Source: Diadophis punctatus similis (lineage: Eukaryota > Chordata > Lepidosauria > Squamata > Dipsadidae). Taken from it: 64,000 nucleotides of DNA. The notes beneath the pieces were generated by a model. It was not told the origin of the DNA. It did no database searches and saw nothing but the letters and a program-made list of their open reading frames with translations. Location: the NCBI GenBank assembly GCA_023053685.1, contig JALIGW010000004.1, positions 79,828,361-79,892,360 on the forward strand, given 5' to 3'. Below, piece by piece: positions 11,960 through 23,749 of this stretch. A program made the translations under genes and the position numbers. Within the stretch, counting starts at the first letter, position 1. Every line of letters begins with the position of its first letter.

Positions 11960-12665
11960 TTAGTTTACAGCATCCCTTGCAACCTATTCATAATGCTGCA
12001 GGTCAAGGCCAGCCCAACATTTTACTACCGAGTCTCCTAACCAGAGCATACAAAACATTTGCTAGACCAATTCTTGAATACAGCTCACCTGTCTGGAACC
12101 TGCACTGCATATCTGACATTAATACAATCGAGAGAGTCCAGAAATATTTCACAAGAAGAGTCCTCCACTCCTCCACTCACAACAGAATATCTTATTCCAC
12201 CAGACTTGAAATTTTGGGCTTAGACAATTTAGAATTACGTAGCCTTCAATCTGATTTAAATGTAGTTCACAAAATCATCTACCACAATGTCCTACCTGTC
12301 AATGACTACTTCAGCTTCAACCGCAACAATACACGAGCACACAATAGATACAAACTAAATGTAAAGCGCTCCAAACTCGACTGCAGAAAATACGACTTCA
12401 GCACCAGAGTGATCAATACCTGGAATGCACTACCCGACTCTGTGGTTTCTTCCCCAAACCCCAAAAACTTTAACCTTAGACTGTCTACAGTTGACCTCAC
12501 CCCATTCCTAAGTGGTCTGTAAGGGGCGTGCATAAGCGCACCAATGTGCCTACCGTCCCTGTCCTACTGTCCTCATTTATCTGTACTTACTTTGCTTATG
12601 TTACGTTTATACAAATACCTGCTATCTTGCACATGTTTGACAAACAAACAAACAAATAAATAAAT
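11960..12665 (+). mobile_element. L2-like LINE, 5'-truncated reverse transcriptase C-terminus
   Basis: An open frame at 11977-12522 encodes the end of a non-LTR ORF2 downstream of the catalytic fingers and palm: YKTFARPILEYSSPVW, then TRRVLHSSTHNRISYSTRL, LGLDNLELRSLQSDL and WNALPDSVVSSPNP. The PILEYSSPVW and WNALPDSVV motifs are typical of the CR1/L2 group. The stop is followed by GGGGCGTGCATAAGCGCACC and a short (ACAAA)n tail. Two related copies lie at 16.3 and 54.7 kb. Confidence 0.85.
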
Positions 12666-13498
12666 TAAGGCTGAAGACAAAAAGTTTGGCTTCATCATCC
12701 AGATGTTTATTCTAGCCTTCCCCTCCTTTACAGGTATTTATGATGTCTTCTGAAGTTGACGAACCTCCTGAAGGACAAGACTGACCTCTGATAAGCATTG
12801 ACATGCTGGTAACCATGTTCCTGATTGTTCCTCTTGGTTTAGCCTCTTCCTTGCATGTCCTAATTATTACAAGATTGAACCCAGAAGCAAATTCATGCCT
12901 GACTGCACCTTCTCAACCCTTTGCCCTGGGAGACCAGAGACCGTGCTCAGACATGTTATCTCTTCCACGCCAAGCCCTTTTAATTAAGCTATTATTCCAT
13001 AATGAGCACCAATGGGCAGCCTATCACCTTAGAGGTTTTTGTGCAGCCAGGCCTATAATGCTCTAATCCAAGCTGATGAACTGAGCTCTTTTTTTAAAAA
13101 AAAATTCCAGTCAATAAATAAGCAGAATTAAAAGCCGGCAGATCCCCACAAGAGGACTGAAGAAAAACACGAAGCACTACCATAATAAACAGCCATGGAT
13201 AGAATATGCTCTCATCGATGCAATTGAGAGTCAGAAAAATGAGCCTGTAAGGATCAAGGATTTATTACGACTGGATTACATCTGAGTTTGTCAGATGTAT
13301 TTATAAACACCAGTTTTTCTACTCAGTCTCTGTTCCAGTTTGAGTAATGTTGTGATGGCTGATTCCGCCCCGCACCCAGCCCCGATAAACTGGATTTCAA
13401 AGTTCCATCTCTTTCAGTAAACTTTTTACTAAAGTTCCAGATTCTTTTACTTCCAGCAACTTGCTCAATTTATGATCCGATCAAAATTTAACAGATGA

Positions 13499-14018
13499 AG
13501 TTTAACAGAGTCGGAAGGGACCTTATAAGTCATCTAGTCCAACCCCCTGCTCAAGCAGGAGACCCTACACCATTTTTGACAAATGGCAATCCAATCTCTT
13601 GTTGAAAGTCTCAAGTGATGAAGCTCCCACGACTTCCGAAGGCAACTTCTGTTCCATTGGTTGCTTGTTCTCACTGTCAGAAAGTTCCTCCTAATTTCTA
13701 GGTTGAATCTCTCCTTGTTCAGTTTCCATCCATTATTCCTTGTCTGGCCTTCGGGTGCCTTGGAAAATAGCTTGACCCCCTCCTCTCTGTGGCAGACCCT
13801 CAAATATTGGAAGATGCTATCATGTCTCCCCTGGTCCTTCTCTTCACTAGACTAGCCATGCCCAGTTCCTGCAACCGTTCATCGTATGTTTTTGCCTCCA
13901 GTCCCCCGATCATCTTGGTTACTCTTCTCTGCACTCTTTCTAGAGTCTCAACGTCGTTTTTATAGTGTGGTGACCAAAACTGGATGCAGTACTCTACACG
14001 TGGTCTTACTAAACCACT
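13499..14018 (-). mobile_element. CR1 LINE 3' end
   Basis: Read on the minus strand it encodes EEGVKLFSKAPEGQTRNNGW, then RFNLEIRRNFLTVRTSNQWN, with frame breaks. The 3' end is the GTCCAACCCCCTGCTCAAGC signature at 13540. Confidence 0.88.
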
Positions 14019-14519
14019 TTATACAGTGGTTTATTTATTTAGCGTATGGCTGGTCGCACACAATATATGCGGTAGGTAATATTACTCGCGTCCGTGGCAA
14101 TCCTTAAGCCGCACGTGCCTCCTGGGTGGTGCTAAATGAGTAACAGACGGACTGGTAGCAAGACATCCACGAGGATCTCCTGGCTTCACACACAACCCCA
14201 CGGTCCTTTTAAGGACCTCTTAAGTATAGCAGAAATAGCAGAAATAACAGAAATATCAAATATCACTGCTAAAATGACTATATTAAGCTTTGAAATGTTA
14301 TTTCTGTTTTCCTTTTTAGGTTTTTCTTACTGCTTTAACTGTTTTTAATTTGTATACAGTGGTATTCGTACCTCACTTGATCTTGATTGTATCCCTCTGT
14401 TAATGCAACTTAGGATTGCATTTCCATAAATATAGGTAGTGATGCTTCTTCAGCAGCCTCCTCTGATAACAATCACAGTCTGGCCTGTTTCCTGCTTAAT
14501 GTCTGTGGAGATTCTCAGT

Positions 14520-14645
14520 CAACCAGGTCATAGTTGTCCGAAAGGTGCTTTTTTTCCTTCAAAAGGCAACTAGACAGGGTTTTTTTTCCCCTTGAGGATG
14601 AAAACGTTTCGCTTCTCATCCAAGAAGCTTCATCAGTTCTGACGG
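14520..14645 (-). mobile_element. Penelope-like foldback arm with hammerhead motif
   Basis: One arm of the foldback family seen whole at 22.3 kb. On the minus strand 14642-14598 reads CTGATGA, stem GCTTCT/AGAAGC with loop TGGATG, then GAAAC and GTT: the invariant core of a hammerhead ribozyme. Assignment to Penelope-like elements is by known association of that core with their terminal repeats. Confidence 0.55.
14598..14642 (-). ncRNA. Candidate minimal hammerhead ribozyme
   Basis: CUGAUGA, a 6-bp stem II (GCUUCU/AGAAGC), GAAA, then the self-complementary ACGU as a tiny stem III and a GUU cleavage triplet. Stem I can pair GAA before the core with UUC after the cleavage site. Such tiny stem III versions are known from Penelope-like elements and may act as dimers. 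Confidence 0.55.
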
Positions 14646-14735
14646 CGGGGGGGAATGGAAGGATAGGTACTGACAGTTGAGACTGGGTGATGTGGGGATG
14701 GATGGATAGGTTCTGATAGGATGGGGTGGTGGGAT

Positions 14736-14873
14736 CAGCAGTGGGTTGCTCCCGATTCGCCCTGGTTCTTAGAACCAGTAGTGCCGGTGGCGAGAGGCTC
14801 CGCCCACCCACCCGGAACGCTTCTGCGCATGCGCGCGCAAACCGGTAGTAAAGGGTTTTAGAACCAACTACTG
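14736..14873. mobile_element. Short hAT, family A variant (138 bp)
   Basis: Starts CAGCAGTGGGTTGC and ends AGAACCAACTACTG, with target duplication GGTGGGAT. Interior GCGCATGCGCGCGC is CpG-rich. Confidence 0.82.
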
Positions 14874-14990
14874 GGTGGGATGGATGACCAGATGCCTTTC
14901 TTAGCAGTCATCTGGTTGTTAGCACTCTCTCTGAGAATTGTTGAGGTTCTTTGGGGTTTATCTGTGCCCCTCAGGGTTCACCTGAATCGA

Positions 14991-15234
14991 TAGCAATAGC
15001 AATAGCACTTAGACTTATATACCGCTTCATAGTGCTTTACAGCCCTCTCTAAGCGGTTTACAGAGTTCAGCACATTGCCCCTAACAATCTGGGTCCTCAT
15101 TTTACTGACTTCAGAAGGATGGAAGGCTGAGTCAACCTTGAGCCTGGTGAGATTTGAACAGCTGAACTGCTGAACTAGCAGTCAGCTGAAGTAGCCTGAA
15201 GTGCTGCACTCTACCACTACGCCACCTCGGCTCT
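14991..15234 (-). mobile_element. tRNA-derived squamate SINE
   Basis: On the minus strand: GAGCCGAGGTGGCGTAGTGG (A box), the core CTCAAGGTTGACTCAGCC, and a CTATTGCTATTGCTA tail. Confidence 0.88.
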
Positions 15235-15303
15235 ATAGCTCGGCTCAGGATGCAATTGGTTGTGGAATCTTCTTGGGCCTGGTGAAAGTACTTCATTGTA
15301 GAC

Positions 15304-15438
15304 CAGGGGTCCCCAAACTTGGCAACGTTAAGACTTGTGGACTTCAACTTCCAGAATTCTCCAGCCAGCTATGCTGGCTGGAGAATTCTGGGAATTGAAG
15401 TCCACAAGTCTTAGAGTTGCCAAGTTTGAAGACCTCTT
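15304..15438. mobile_element. Palindromic hAT MITE, family E
   Basis: Almost the whole element is one inverted repeat: GACTTGTGGACTTCAA on the left and TTGAAGTCCACAAGTC on the right, pivoting at ccagctatgctgg. Target duplication TTGTAGAC (8 bp) on both sides. Confidence 0.88.
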
Positions 15439-16186
15439 TTGTAGACAGTAGATAAGTGGTGCCATTGTCCTCCCTCTCTATTGAGGGAGGGGCGTTCAAT
15501 TATAACACAGATGGATTCTTTTACCCCTCTTTCAAACCAATGGTCCTCTCTATCCAAAATGTGGACTTTCCTGCTTTGATCTTCTCCTATTTCACTTCCT
15601 CTAAATCAGCCAATAGCATTGGCCTCCTAAAGAGTAGGCCAGTCTGCATTGCATCTTGCTGCCCAAAGCCAACGCCAGGGCATAATTTAAAGGAAACCCC
15701 TCCAACGGCAAAGCCTCAAAAGTTGAAATGAAACCCTTCAAAAGTGAAAACTATTCCCTCTCGAAAGTCTTCTTTTTTATATATATAAAAAATTCTTCCT
15801 TTTTTTAAAAAAACAAAAACGAAGAGAGGACTCAAGATTGAAGAGTTGCCTCGAGGTGAGTAAGAAATGAGTCAAATAAATAAAGCCAAATATGTTTCCT
15901 CCATAGCAAGAATTCCAATTCTTATTAAATGAATGTCTGCCATGAGACTTGGGGTAAACCCAACATAAAAAAAAAATAGTAATCAAGATTGTAGATTTGT
16001 GAGAAATCCCAAGGGGCTCCAGAAAGCAGAAGGATCAAATATATGCGCATTATTATGGTTTATATATACTGGAGCAGTTTCTTGGGTGTATATGTATGCA
16101 TTTGAAAATCCACACCAAAGGGAAGGGAGTTCCTAGAAATAGAGACACTTGTGTATATTGGAAAAAGAGAATTGAGATGAGATTCC

Positions 16187-16803
16187 ATTATAACAGAATA
16201 ACAGAGCTGGAAGGGACCTTGGAGGTTTTCTAGTCCAACCCCCTGCTCAGGCAGGAACCCCTATACCATTTCAGGCAAATGGTTGTCTAATCTCTTCTTA
16301 AAAACCTCCAGTGTTGGAGCACCCACAACTTCTGGAGGCAAGCTTTTGTTTTGGGCTTGGACAACCTAGAACTACGCCGCTTACGGTCTGAGCTAAACGT
16401 AGCACACAAAATTATCCGCTACAACGTACTACTTGTTAACAACTACTTCAGCTTCAACTGCAATAATACACAAGCACACAATCGATACAAACTCAAGGGA
16501 AACCGCTCCAAACTCGATTGCAGAAAATACGACTTCAGTAACAGAGTGGTCAATGCCTGGAATGCACTATCTGACTCTGTTGTTGCATCCCCAAACCCCC
16601 ATAACTTTAACCTTAGACTGTCTACTGTTGACCTCACCCCATTTCTAAGAGGTCTGTAAGGGGCGTGCATAAGCGCATCAGCGTGCCTACCGTCCCTGTT
16701 CTACTGTCTCCATTTCTTCGTACCTATTTACTATGTTCAATTTATGTTTATACTATACCTGTTATCTTGTACATGTTTGACTGACTGACTGACTGACTGA
16801 CTG

Positions 16804-16864
<61 letters not shown>

Positions 16865-16952
16865 AATAAATGAATAAGCTGTTTCACCAATTAATTGTTT
16901 TCAACTGTCAGGAAATTTCTCCTTATTTCCAGGTTGGTTCTCTCCTTGATTA
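16187..16952 (-). mobile_element. CR1 LINE 3' end split by an L2-like LINE
   Basis: Part 1 is 16187-16345 (tctagtccaaccccctgctc to ggaggcaagct). Part 2 resumes at about 16880 (gtttcaccaattaattg). The inserted LINE is 16346-16866, with AAGCT at both joints. Confidence 0.8.
16346..16866 (+). mobile_element. L2-like LINE 3' end with TGAC/TAAC tail
   Basis: Encodes LGLDNLELRRLRSELNVAHK and later WNALSDSVVASPNP, then GGGGCGTGCATAAGCGC and a tail of (TGAC)n becoming (TAAC)n at 16781-16864. 5'-truncated and inserted into a CR1 copy. Confidence 0.85.
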
Positions 16953-17290
16953 GAATAGAATAGAATAACAGAGTTGGAAGGGACCTTGGAGGTCTTCTAG
17001 TCCAACCCCCTGCTTAGGCAGGAAACCCTACACCACTTCAGACAAATGGTTATCCAACATCTTCTTAAAAACTTCCAGTGTTGGAGCATTCACAACTTCT
17101 GGAGGCAAGCTGTTCCACGGATTAATTGTTTTAACTGTCAGGAAATTTCTCCTTCGTTCTAAGTTGCTTCTCTCCTTGATTAGTTTCCATCCATTGCTTC
17201 CTGTCCTGCCGTCAGGTGCTTTGGAGAATAGCTGGACCCCCATCTTCTTAGTGGTAGCCCCTTAGATATTGGAACACTGCTATGCTAATT
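16953..17290 (-). mobile_element. CR1 LINE 3' end with GAATA tail
   Basis: The minus strand encodes NGWKLIKERSNLERRRNFLT, then NPWNSLPPEVVNAPTLEVF. The 3' end carries three GAATA units. It abuts the previous CR1 copy. Confidence 0.88.
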
Positions 17291-17334
17291 ACTTGTCTCT
17301 TTGGAAACTAAAACTGTGTGTGTGTGACTTGCTA

Positions 17335-17505
17335 TCATTTATTTATTTTATTTTATTTATTTATTTTTGTCAAGTACATGTTGGTAATATACATAGATAT
17401 AACATTGTTTGTATACATAAGATGGGTACTGATAAGAGGGAACATTAGGACAGGGACGGTAGGCACGCTGGTGCACTTATGCACGCCGCCATGTCACCCC
17501 TTATT
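17335..17505 (-). mobile_element. L2-like LINE 3' end fragment
   Basis: (ATTT)n tail, then GTCAAGTACATG and ggacagggacggtaggcacg, which is the antisense of the 3' end at 12.5 and 16.7 kb. Confidence 0.7.
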
Positions 17506-18065
17506 AAGCAGACAAAATGCTTCCGTCAGAAGTTGGTTTATTAATCAGGAGAATTCTACCGGGGGGGGGGGGGATTCTGCATTCTGAAAGAATCAAGATA
17601 ACCTCTCCACATAAGTCAGAAAAATAGGAACCCTTCTGCCCTGTAGGTTAAGGAGTTACACCAGATGGTGATTCCACTATAAATATATATTTGATGAATT
17701 TAAATTTTCCAATAAAGGAAAACCTCAGCCACCTCCCTTGAGATGGATGGGGCTGTGCAATTAGAGACAGCCGACACACCTTCTTCCCAACCAGACTTAT
17801 AAACCTTATAAAGGAAAACAGTTATTTTAACCCTTCAAACAGGAATGCTTTGTGTCTGTGCTGGAAAACCTCTTTTTTCCAAAGGTTTTTCTTAACCCCT
17901 TAAAAAGTTTCTGCTGGGATTACAGCAGGCATAATTTTCCTTTGGAGTCAAATGCAATGCTTTGTGATTCCCTATCGCAACATATAAGGCAGAGAAATAT
18001 GCCCTATTTGTAATCTTCTACATAAAATAGTAGAGAAAGGATATGAGCAATTTGCTAAATACCCT

Positions 18066-18787
18066 CGAGGGTGAGCCAAAAAGTAATGCCATTTTCTTCA
18101 TTTCAGGTGAGGTTTTTGATAAAAAAGATACCTGGAATTTTTCCCCGTTATAAATGATTATATCATTTACGTTCTGAAATATTTTGATTCTTACTGTTCA
18201 GGTTTTTAGACTCGCAAGGGAAATTCAAAATGGCTGCCCCTTTAGAGTTGCCTCAAAAACAAAGACGCAGTGATTGAATTCCATGTTGCTGAGGGGGAAA
18301 CCCCTTTGAACATTCACAGACGATTACAAAATGTGTTTGAGGACAATACTTTAGATCAGTGTTTCTCAACCTTGGCAGTTTGAAGATGTGTGGACTTCAA
18401 CTCCCAGAATTCCCCAGCCAACGTTGCTGGCTGGGGAATTCTGGGAGTTGAAGTCCACACATCTTCAAACTGCCAAGGTTGAGAAACACTGCTTTAGATT
18501 ATAGCCCATGAAAGAGGGTTTGAGAGGCAAACATTATTCCAGTGACGAGGAAGTGAAAACTGCAGTGAAGAAGTGGCTCAAAGAACAGTCGACAAAATTT
18601 TACGAGGCAGGGATCCATGCTCTCATTCGAAGGCGGAACATTGCTATTGAGAGAAACTGTGACTATGTTGAGAAGTAGGGATGTGATCCACAGAGGACCA
18701 GCTTCATTTTGATGTATGCTACATGTTCCTGTGTTGGTAATTATACCTGTCCTAAAGAAAATGGCATTACTTTGTGACTCACCCTCG
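18066..18787 (+). mobile_element. Mariner transposon relic, internally deleted, with nested MITE
   Basis: Inverted ends CGAGGGTGAGCCAAAAAGTA and TACTTTGTGACTCACCCTCG. The body encodes broken pieces of a mariner transposase: AVIEFHVAEGETPLNIHRRL (helix-turn-helix region), then SDEEVKTAVKKWLKEQSTKF and YVEK* near the C-terminus. The catalytic centre is deleted. A 135-bp palindromic hAT MITE interrupts it at 18357-18491. Confidence 0.85.
18357..18491. mobile_element. Palindromic hAT MITE, family E, nested in mariner
   Basis: CAGTGTTTCTCAACC at the left, GGTTGAGAAACACTG at the right, exact 8-bp duplication CTTTAGAT. The two 60-base arms are nearly perfect complements. Confidence 0.93.
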
Positions 18788-20367
18788 TCCAATAGAATTT
18801 GTATTCTATAATTTCCCAGTTAAACTGTTCCGTTTTGAAGACAAACACAGCATGAGCTCCTTCATAAGAATAATGCTCCTAATACTATACTAAGTGACTC
18901 CAAATATTTTCCAGGGCAATATTAAACAAGATACAAGAATTGTTTGTGAAATATTAGGGGATCGCGCGTATATTATTATGTTCTATAGAAAATATTCAGC
19001 GAATTGGGTGCAAAATAGTATAGATGCAAAGAAATAACTTTTGCTTAATTCTAGCAAATCATTATTCGTAGATCTAAAAATAAATTTCTGGAAAGACATC
19101 AGAAAGTGTTATAACACCCTTTTCTCTCTCTCCTTCTTATTTATCATCTTATTTAAAAAGGAAAATTTTAATGAAGTTAAAAATAAAATTTTCCACCTCT
19201 TACCAGCATGTACAATATGCCTTAACATCTTTGTGCAGCTAACAAAACAATAGCACTGTGATTAATTAATGTTGCATCAACAAGGGCACATACATTGCGT
19301 TCCCAATTAAGCGCTTAAAAATAATTTGACTAACAACTGCCACTAAACTATTTTTTTTAAAGAAAAACATATACTGTTTTTTTTTCTTTTATCGGTTGAA
19401 CATCTCCTTAATTGGATGACATCTGTGGTCAAGTATACATTTCAAATACACAGGAAATCCAAACCCTAAATATATCTTTCTAAACTTAGTAGCTTTCAAT
19501 GTATTGGACTACTGGAGAGTAAAATTGTTTAAAATGTGATGATTTGTCTTGTTCTGGCAGCATTTATTTGTAAAGGAATTAATTTTATAAAACAACACAA
19601 ACTTCCCAGAATAACTAGTGAACGTTGCCTTCTTGGGAGTTTAGACAACTAAATTCTGGGAAACCCTGATCTTATTTAATAAAGAGAACTTAGTTGGGAA
19701 ATGAGGATGACATTTTAGAGTTTTCCCACAAATACCTGTAAAATCCTGCAATCATATTTACCCGTGGTTGCCTAAACCACGTTGCTTAATCCGGAAGAGA
19801 GCCTATTCTGATGAAAGTTCCCATCGAAAGCTTTTTGAGAGCCAACATTTATGAAATCAATTAAAATACTTTTTATACAAAGAAACAGAGAACTTATTTT
19901 AACATGTAGGTGCATGAACATTAGAACAAAAAAAAGCTTTGTTATTTATTCTCCTGATTGTATAAAATGATTTACAGCAATATGTCCAGCTCTGTCAATG
20001 ACTTCATGGAGGGATGGTGTTTCATATATCATTAGATTTTGGTTTGCTGGTACAGTGTGTTAAGATATTTAAAATGTAATAGCTGGAGCAGTCATGGATT
20101 GGACAATGAGTACACACAGTTATAGCTAATTGGATAAAGAGAACTGGCCACTATGAGGCAATCTGAGCTGTGATTGGTTGCTGTGAGAGAAAAGGGGGAG
20201 TTTCCTTGTTTCTCACCCTTTTCTCTCTCTCTCTTTTTGATTTACCTAACTATGCTCCTGTTTGCCTCTCTTAGTTACTGTAAATATAATTGCTTCTATA
20301 AAACCACAAGTTATTGTCAGCACCTCTGACTCTATTTGGACACCGGCTGTGCAATTTCCTGACACAA

Positions 20368-20611
20368 TAATACCTGGGTATCCGACTGCTTTGAAACTCA
20401 TTGAATTTGATACTCAGTGCATTCTGATGTGAAAAATTTGCCCCGGTACTCATCATTTGTTTAGTACTCAACTCACAAGTTAGAACTTGTCTGGGTCGGC
20501 TGCCTTGTGACTCACTACATTATTCCTTAGGGGAAAAAGTTTGTTTGGTACTCATTGTTTTTGGTACTCATCGTGCCTCCGGGAACCATGAGTACCAAGG
20601 TACCACTGGAT
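20368..20611. mobile_element. Tc1/mariner-like MITE (CAGTGGTACC family)
   Basis: The right end ATGAGTACCAAGGTACCACTG and left end TACCTGGGTATCCGACTGC are diverged inverted ends. The interior repeats gtactcat. Confidence 0.55.
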
Positions 20612-20785
20612 TTGGTTTCAGAATCTTAGTAAGTTTACTTTTGATTGCTTTAGCACAAATACTCTTTTCCTGCTAATCTTGCTATTTCTACATAAATGAA
20701 CAAATAAATAACATCAGGCATAAAGGAACATTATCTGGAAGGGACATTCATTTTGATTACTTGGGCAAACAGCAAATTAAAGGAT

Positions 20786-21245
20786 GAATAGAATAGAATA
20801 GAATAGAATAGAATAGAATAGAATAGAATAGAATAGAATAGAATAGAATAGAATAGAATAGAATAGAATAGAATGTAGAGTAGAGTAGAGTAGAGTAGAA
20901 TAGAGTAGAGTGGAAGAGAATAGGAACAGAATAGAACGGAACAGAATAGAATAGAAAGTAGAGTAGAGTAGAGTAGAGTAGAGTAGAGTAGAGTAGAGTA
21001 GAATAGAATAGAATAGAATAGAATAGAATAGAATAGAATAGAATAGAATAGAATAGAATAGAATAGAATAGAACAGAACAGAACAGAACAGAATGTAGAG
21101 TAGAGTAGAGTAGAGTAGAGTAGAGTAGAGTAGAGTAGAGTAGAGTAGAGTAGAGAAGGAACAGAACAGAACAGAATGTAAAGTAGAGTAGAGTAGACTA
21201 GACTAGACTAGACTAGACTAGACTAGAACAGAACATCACAGAACA
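20786..21245 (+). repeat. Pentanucleotide array with GAATA, GAGTA, GAACA and GACTA blocks
   Basis: Contiguous homogeneous blocks, each differing from the next by one base of the 5-mer. Confidence 0.95.
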
Positions 21246-21265
21246 GAACAGAACAGAATAGAATA

Positions 21266-21536
21266 TTAGTGACAGTTCAAAGTTAAAGCAGCACTGACTT
21301 ATGACAGTTTTTCACACTTAAAACCATTGCAGCATCCCTATGGTCACACAATCAAAACTTGGACTCTTGGCAACTGGCATGTATTTTGACAATTGCAATA
21401 TCCCGGGGTCATGTGATCCCCTTTTGCGACCTTCTGACAAGCAAGGGCCATGGGGAATCCAGATTCACTTAACAAATGTCTTGCTCAGCTAGATAAATTT
21501 TGGGCTCTATTGTGATTGTAAGTGAAGGGCCACCTG
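21266..21536. mobile_element. Pogo/Tigger-like element, truncated
   Basis: Ends GGGCCACCTGTA and holds the family phrases in antisense (ttcacacttaaaacc, ggtcacacaatc). Confidence 0.65.
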
Positions 21537-21845
21537 TATCTTATTCCCCCTGTTTTCTAAATCCTAGAGACTGAAACTACTTCTACTAATCACAAACCTG
21601 TGTGCATCTCTACAAACCACAGGTCAGTGCAAAGAACTGCCTTATAACTGTCTGCTAATATTCAGACATCAAAATTGCTCTAGGTTTAAAGAGTTTATAG
21701 CCAACTGGTAGAGCATTTTCCCTCTCCTTTGATGTCTACCTGTTTTGTTCTTAGTAATATCTTCAACTCAGTCCTTAATCCATCGTTTATCATGCTTGGG
21801 GAAGATGAGGACCAGAACTAAAGGAAGCACATTGTTTTTATAGAG

Positions 21846-22227
21846 CAGTGATGGCGAACCTTTGTGGTTCGCGTGCCAAAAGGGGGGGGGAATGCAGGGG
21901 ATCACGTGTGTGCATGCCCACACTCATAATTCCATGCACCCCCGCACATGCATGCATGACCCCCCTGCTCCCAGCATGCAATGGCACGCCCATTTTTCGC
22001 TCTCCCCAGGCTCCAGAGCCTTTCTAGGAGCCTGGGGAGGGCGAAAATGGCCTTCCCCATCCCCTCTGGAGGCTGGAAACAGCCTGTTTCCCGACTCCCA
22101 GTGGGCCCAGAAGGCCCGAAAATCAGCCGGCTGGTGCACACATGCACGCCGGACCTGAGCTCGCGTGCCCACCCATATGGCTCCGCGTGCCACTTGTGGC
22201 ATCCGTGCCATAGGTTCGCCATCATGG
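21846..22227. mobile_element. Nonautonomous hAT, family B (CAGTGATGGCGAACC)
   Basis: Ends CAGTGATGGCGAACC and GGTTCGCCATCATGG, with duplication TTATAGAG. Confidence 0.88.
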
Positions 22228-22263
22228 TTATAGAGTGTAAAGCAAAAATGATTTATGTCTACT

Positions 22264-22495
22264 GTCAGTCATCCTGGTCATGGTTGTCCTAAAGGTGCTT
22301 TTTCAAGAGGCAACTGGATTTTCTTGGTTTTTTTCCTTGAAGACATTTCGCTTTTCATCCAAGAAGCTTCTTCAGTTCATTCCCCACCCTCTAGTCAGAG
22401 CTGAAGAAGCTTCTTGGATGAGAAACGAAATATCTTCAAAGAATAACAAGAAAATCCAATTGCCTCTTGAAAAAGCACCTTTGGGACAGATAAAT
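22264..22495. mobile_element. Penelope-like foldback with two opposed hammerhead motifs
   Basis: Inverted arms pair GGTGCTTTTTCAAGAGGCAA with TTGCCTCTTGAAAAAGCACC. Each arm has a hammerhead-like core: the minus strand has CTGAAGA, GCTT/AAGC, GAAA, TGTC; the plus strand at 22400-22440 has CTGAAGA, then GAAATATC. The core residues CTGANGA and GAAA are kept in both. Confidence 0.55.
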
Positions 22496-22741
22496 TAACT
22501 AATGAACCACACTAATATTTAATGGCAGCTAAGCTTTAGAGCTCTCAGGTGACTATTTTCAAATCCTAAACTGTGCAATTAAAATGTTTGACTGGAATGT
22601 TCCCAAAGGTACTACTTTTAAATATCTTAATTAGTAGCAATCCCCTTGCACATGATAGCAATTCTGAGCATACAGATCTATATGAAAAGGAAGATGTGAA
22701 ATTGTCTGACATTAACTCAAGATGGAATGTCCTTCTGGATA

Positions 22742-22872
22742 TGGGAAGGAAGGAAGGAAGGAAGGAAGGAAGGAAGGAAGGAAGGAAGGAGGGAAGGAAG
22801 GAAGGAAAGAAGGGGAGGAAGGGGAGGAAGGAGGGAGGGAGGGAAGAGAGAGAGGGAGGGAGGGAAGAGAGT
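22742..22872 (+). repeat. (GGAA)n microsatellite
   Basis: GGAA units, then GGGAGGAA variants, about 130 bases. Confidence 0.95.
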
Positions 22873-23749
22873 GTCACGTAGTGAATATTGTCAGTTGTAT
22901 GTCTATGCAGGGTGATGCACCCCTATCCAAATATTATGGTACATTCCAATATAAGCAGAACACGTGATATGATGTTCTTTGCGCATGTGTGCATTCCTAA
23001 ACCACCATTAATCTTCTTCTTACTTAGCTGTTGATCTGAACGGTCGTGTTTTCTTAGCAAAGATGTAATTATTCAGGATTTATTGTTTTTGTACTGAAAT
23101 AAATATTTTCTATTAGACTTTAATCTCGGTTTTGTTTCTAACTGTTTGAATTCCAAGAAAAGATCTAAATCGCCTCTATGAGATATTATTCTCACCCAAC
23201 AGAGAGAGAGGGAGGAGGGAGGAAGGAAGGAAGATAGATCATAATTTGAACATGCAGAAGTCTGTATATTATAGAAACTGCCTGTACTTGTCCTTTAAAC
23301 TAAATGATTTCATATGTAAGTGCATCTAAATTAATTAGCAGAAATAGCTGATCACCACTTCTATCATATATCAATGAACAACAATAGCATAGCATGTTGA
23401 TATTCTGTCTTTGAAAGAGCCCAGGAGCACCTAAAACAGATGGGATAAAATCGTTTCAGGAAAGTTATCCTTTCCAATTCAGCATCTAAGAAGCTTTTGG
23501 ATTTAAGAGGCAGTACGGGCCATTTTTCTCACTGGTTAAATCCTTTACCATTATCCGTTTCTCCAAATCAGATTACTTGATTCCTATTGGGGGCATTTTT
23601 GGCAGTGAAAGAGCTGAAGGAGGGGGAGGGGAAGGGGAGGATTCAGCTGTTGCCCATGGGTTTCAAAGGACAATCTGTTGCTAGGAGCGAGCAATAGAGC
23701 GAAACAACAGATGATGAGTCAAGTTGACTCAAAATACTTGCTTCTAGAC

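Noticed and set aside
19805..19845. CTGATGA followed by GAAA, hammerhead-like
   Set aside because: The spacer between them cannot form stem II without using core bases, and no stem I is seen.
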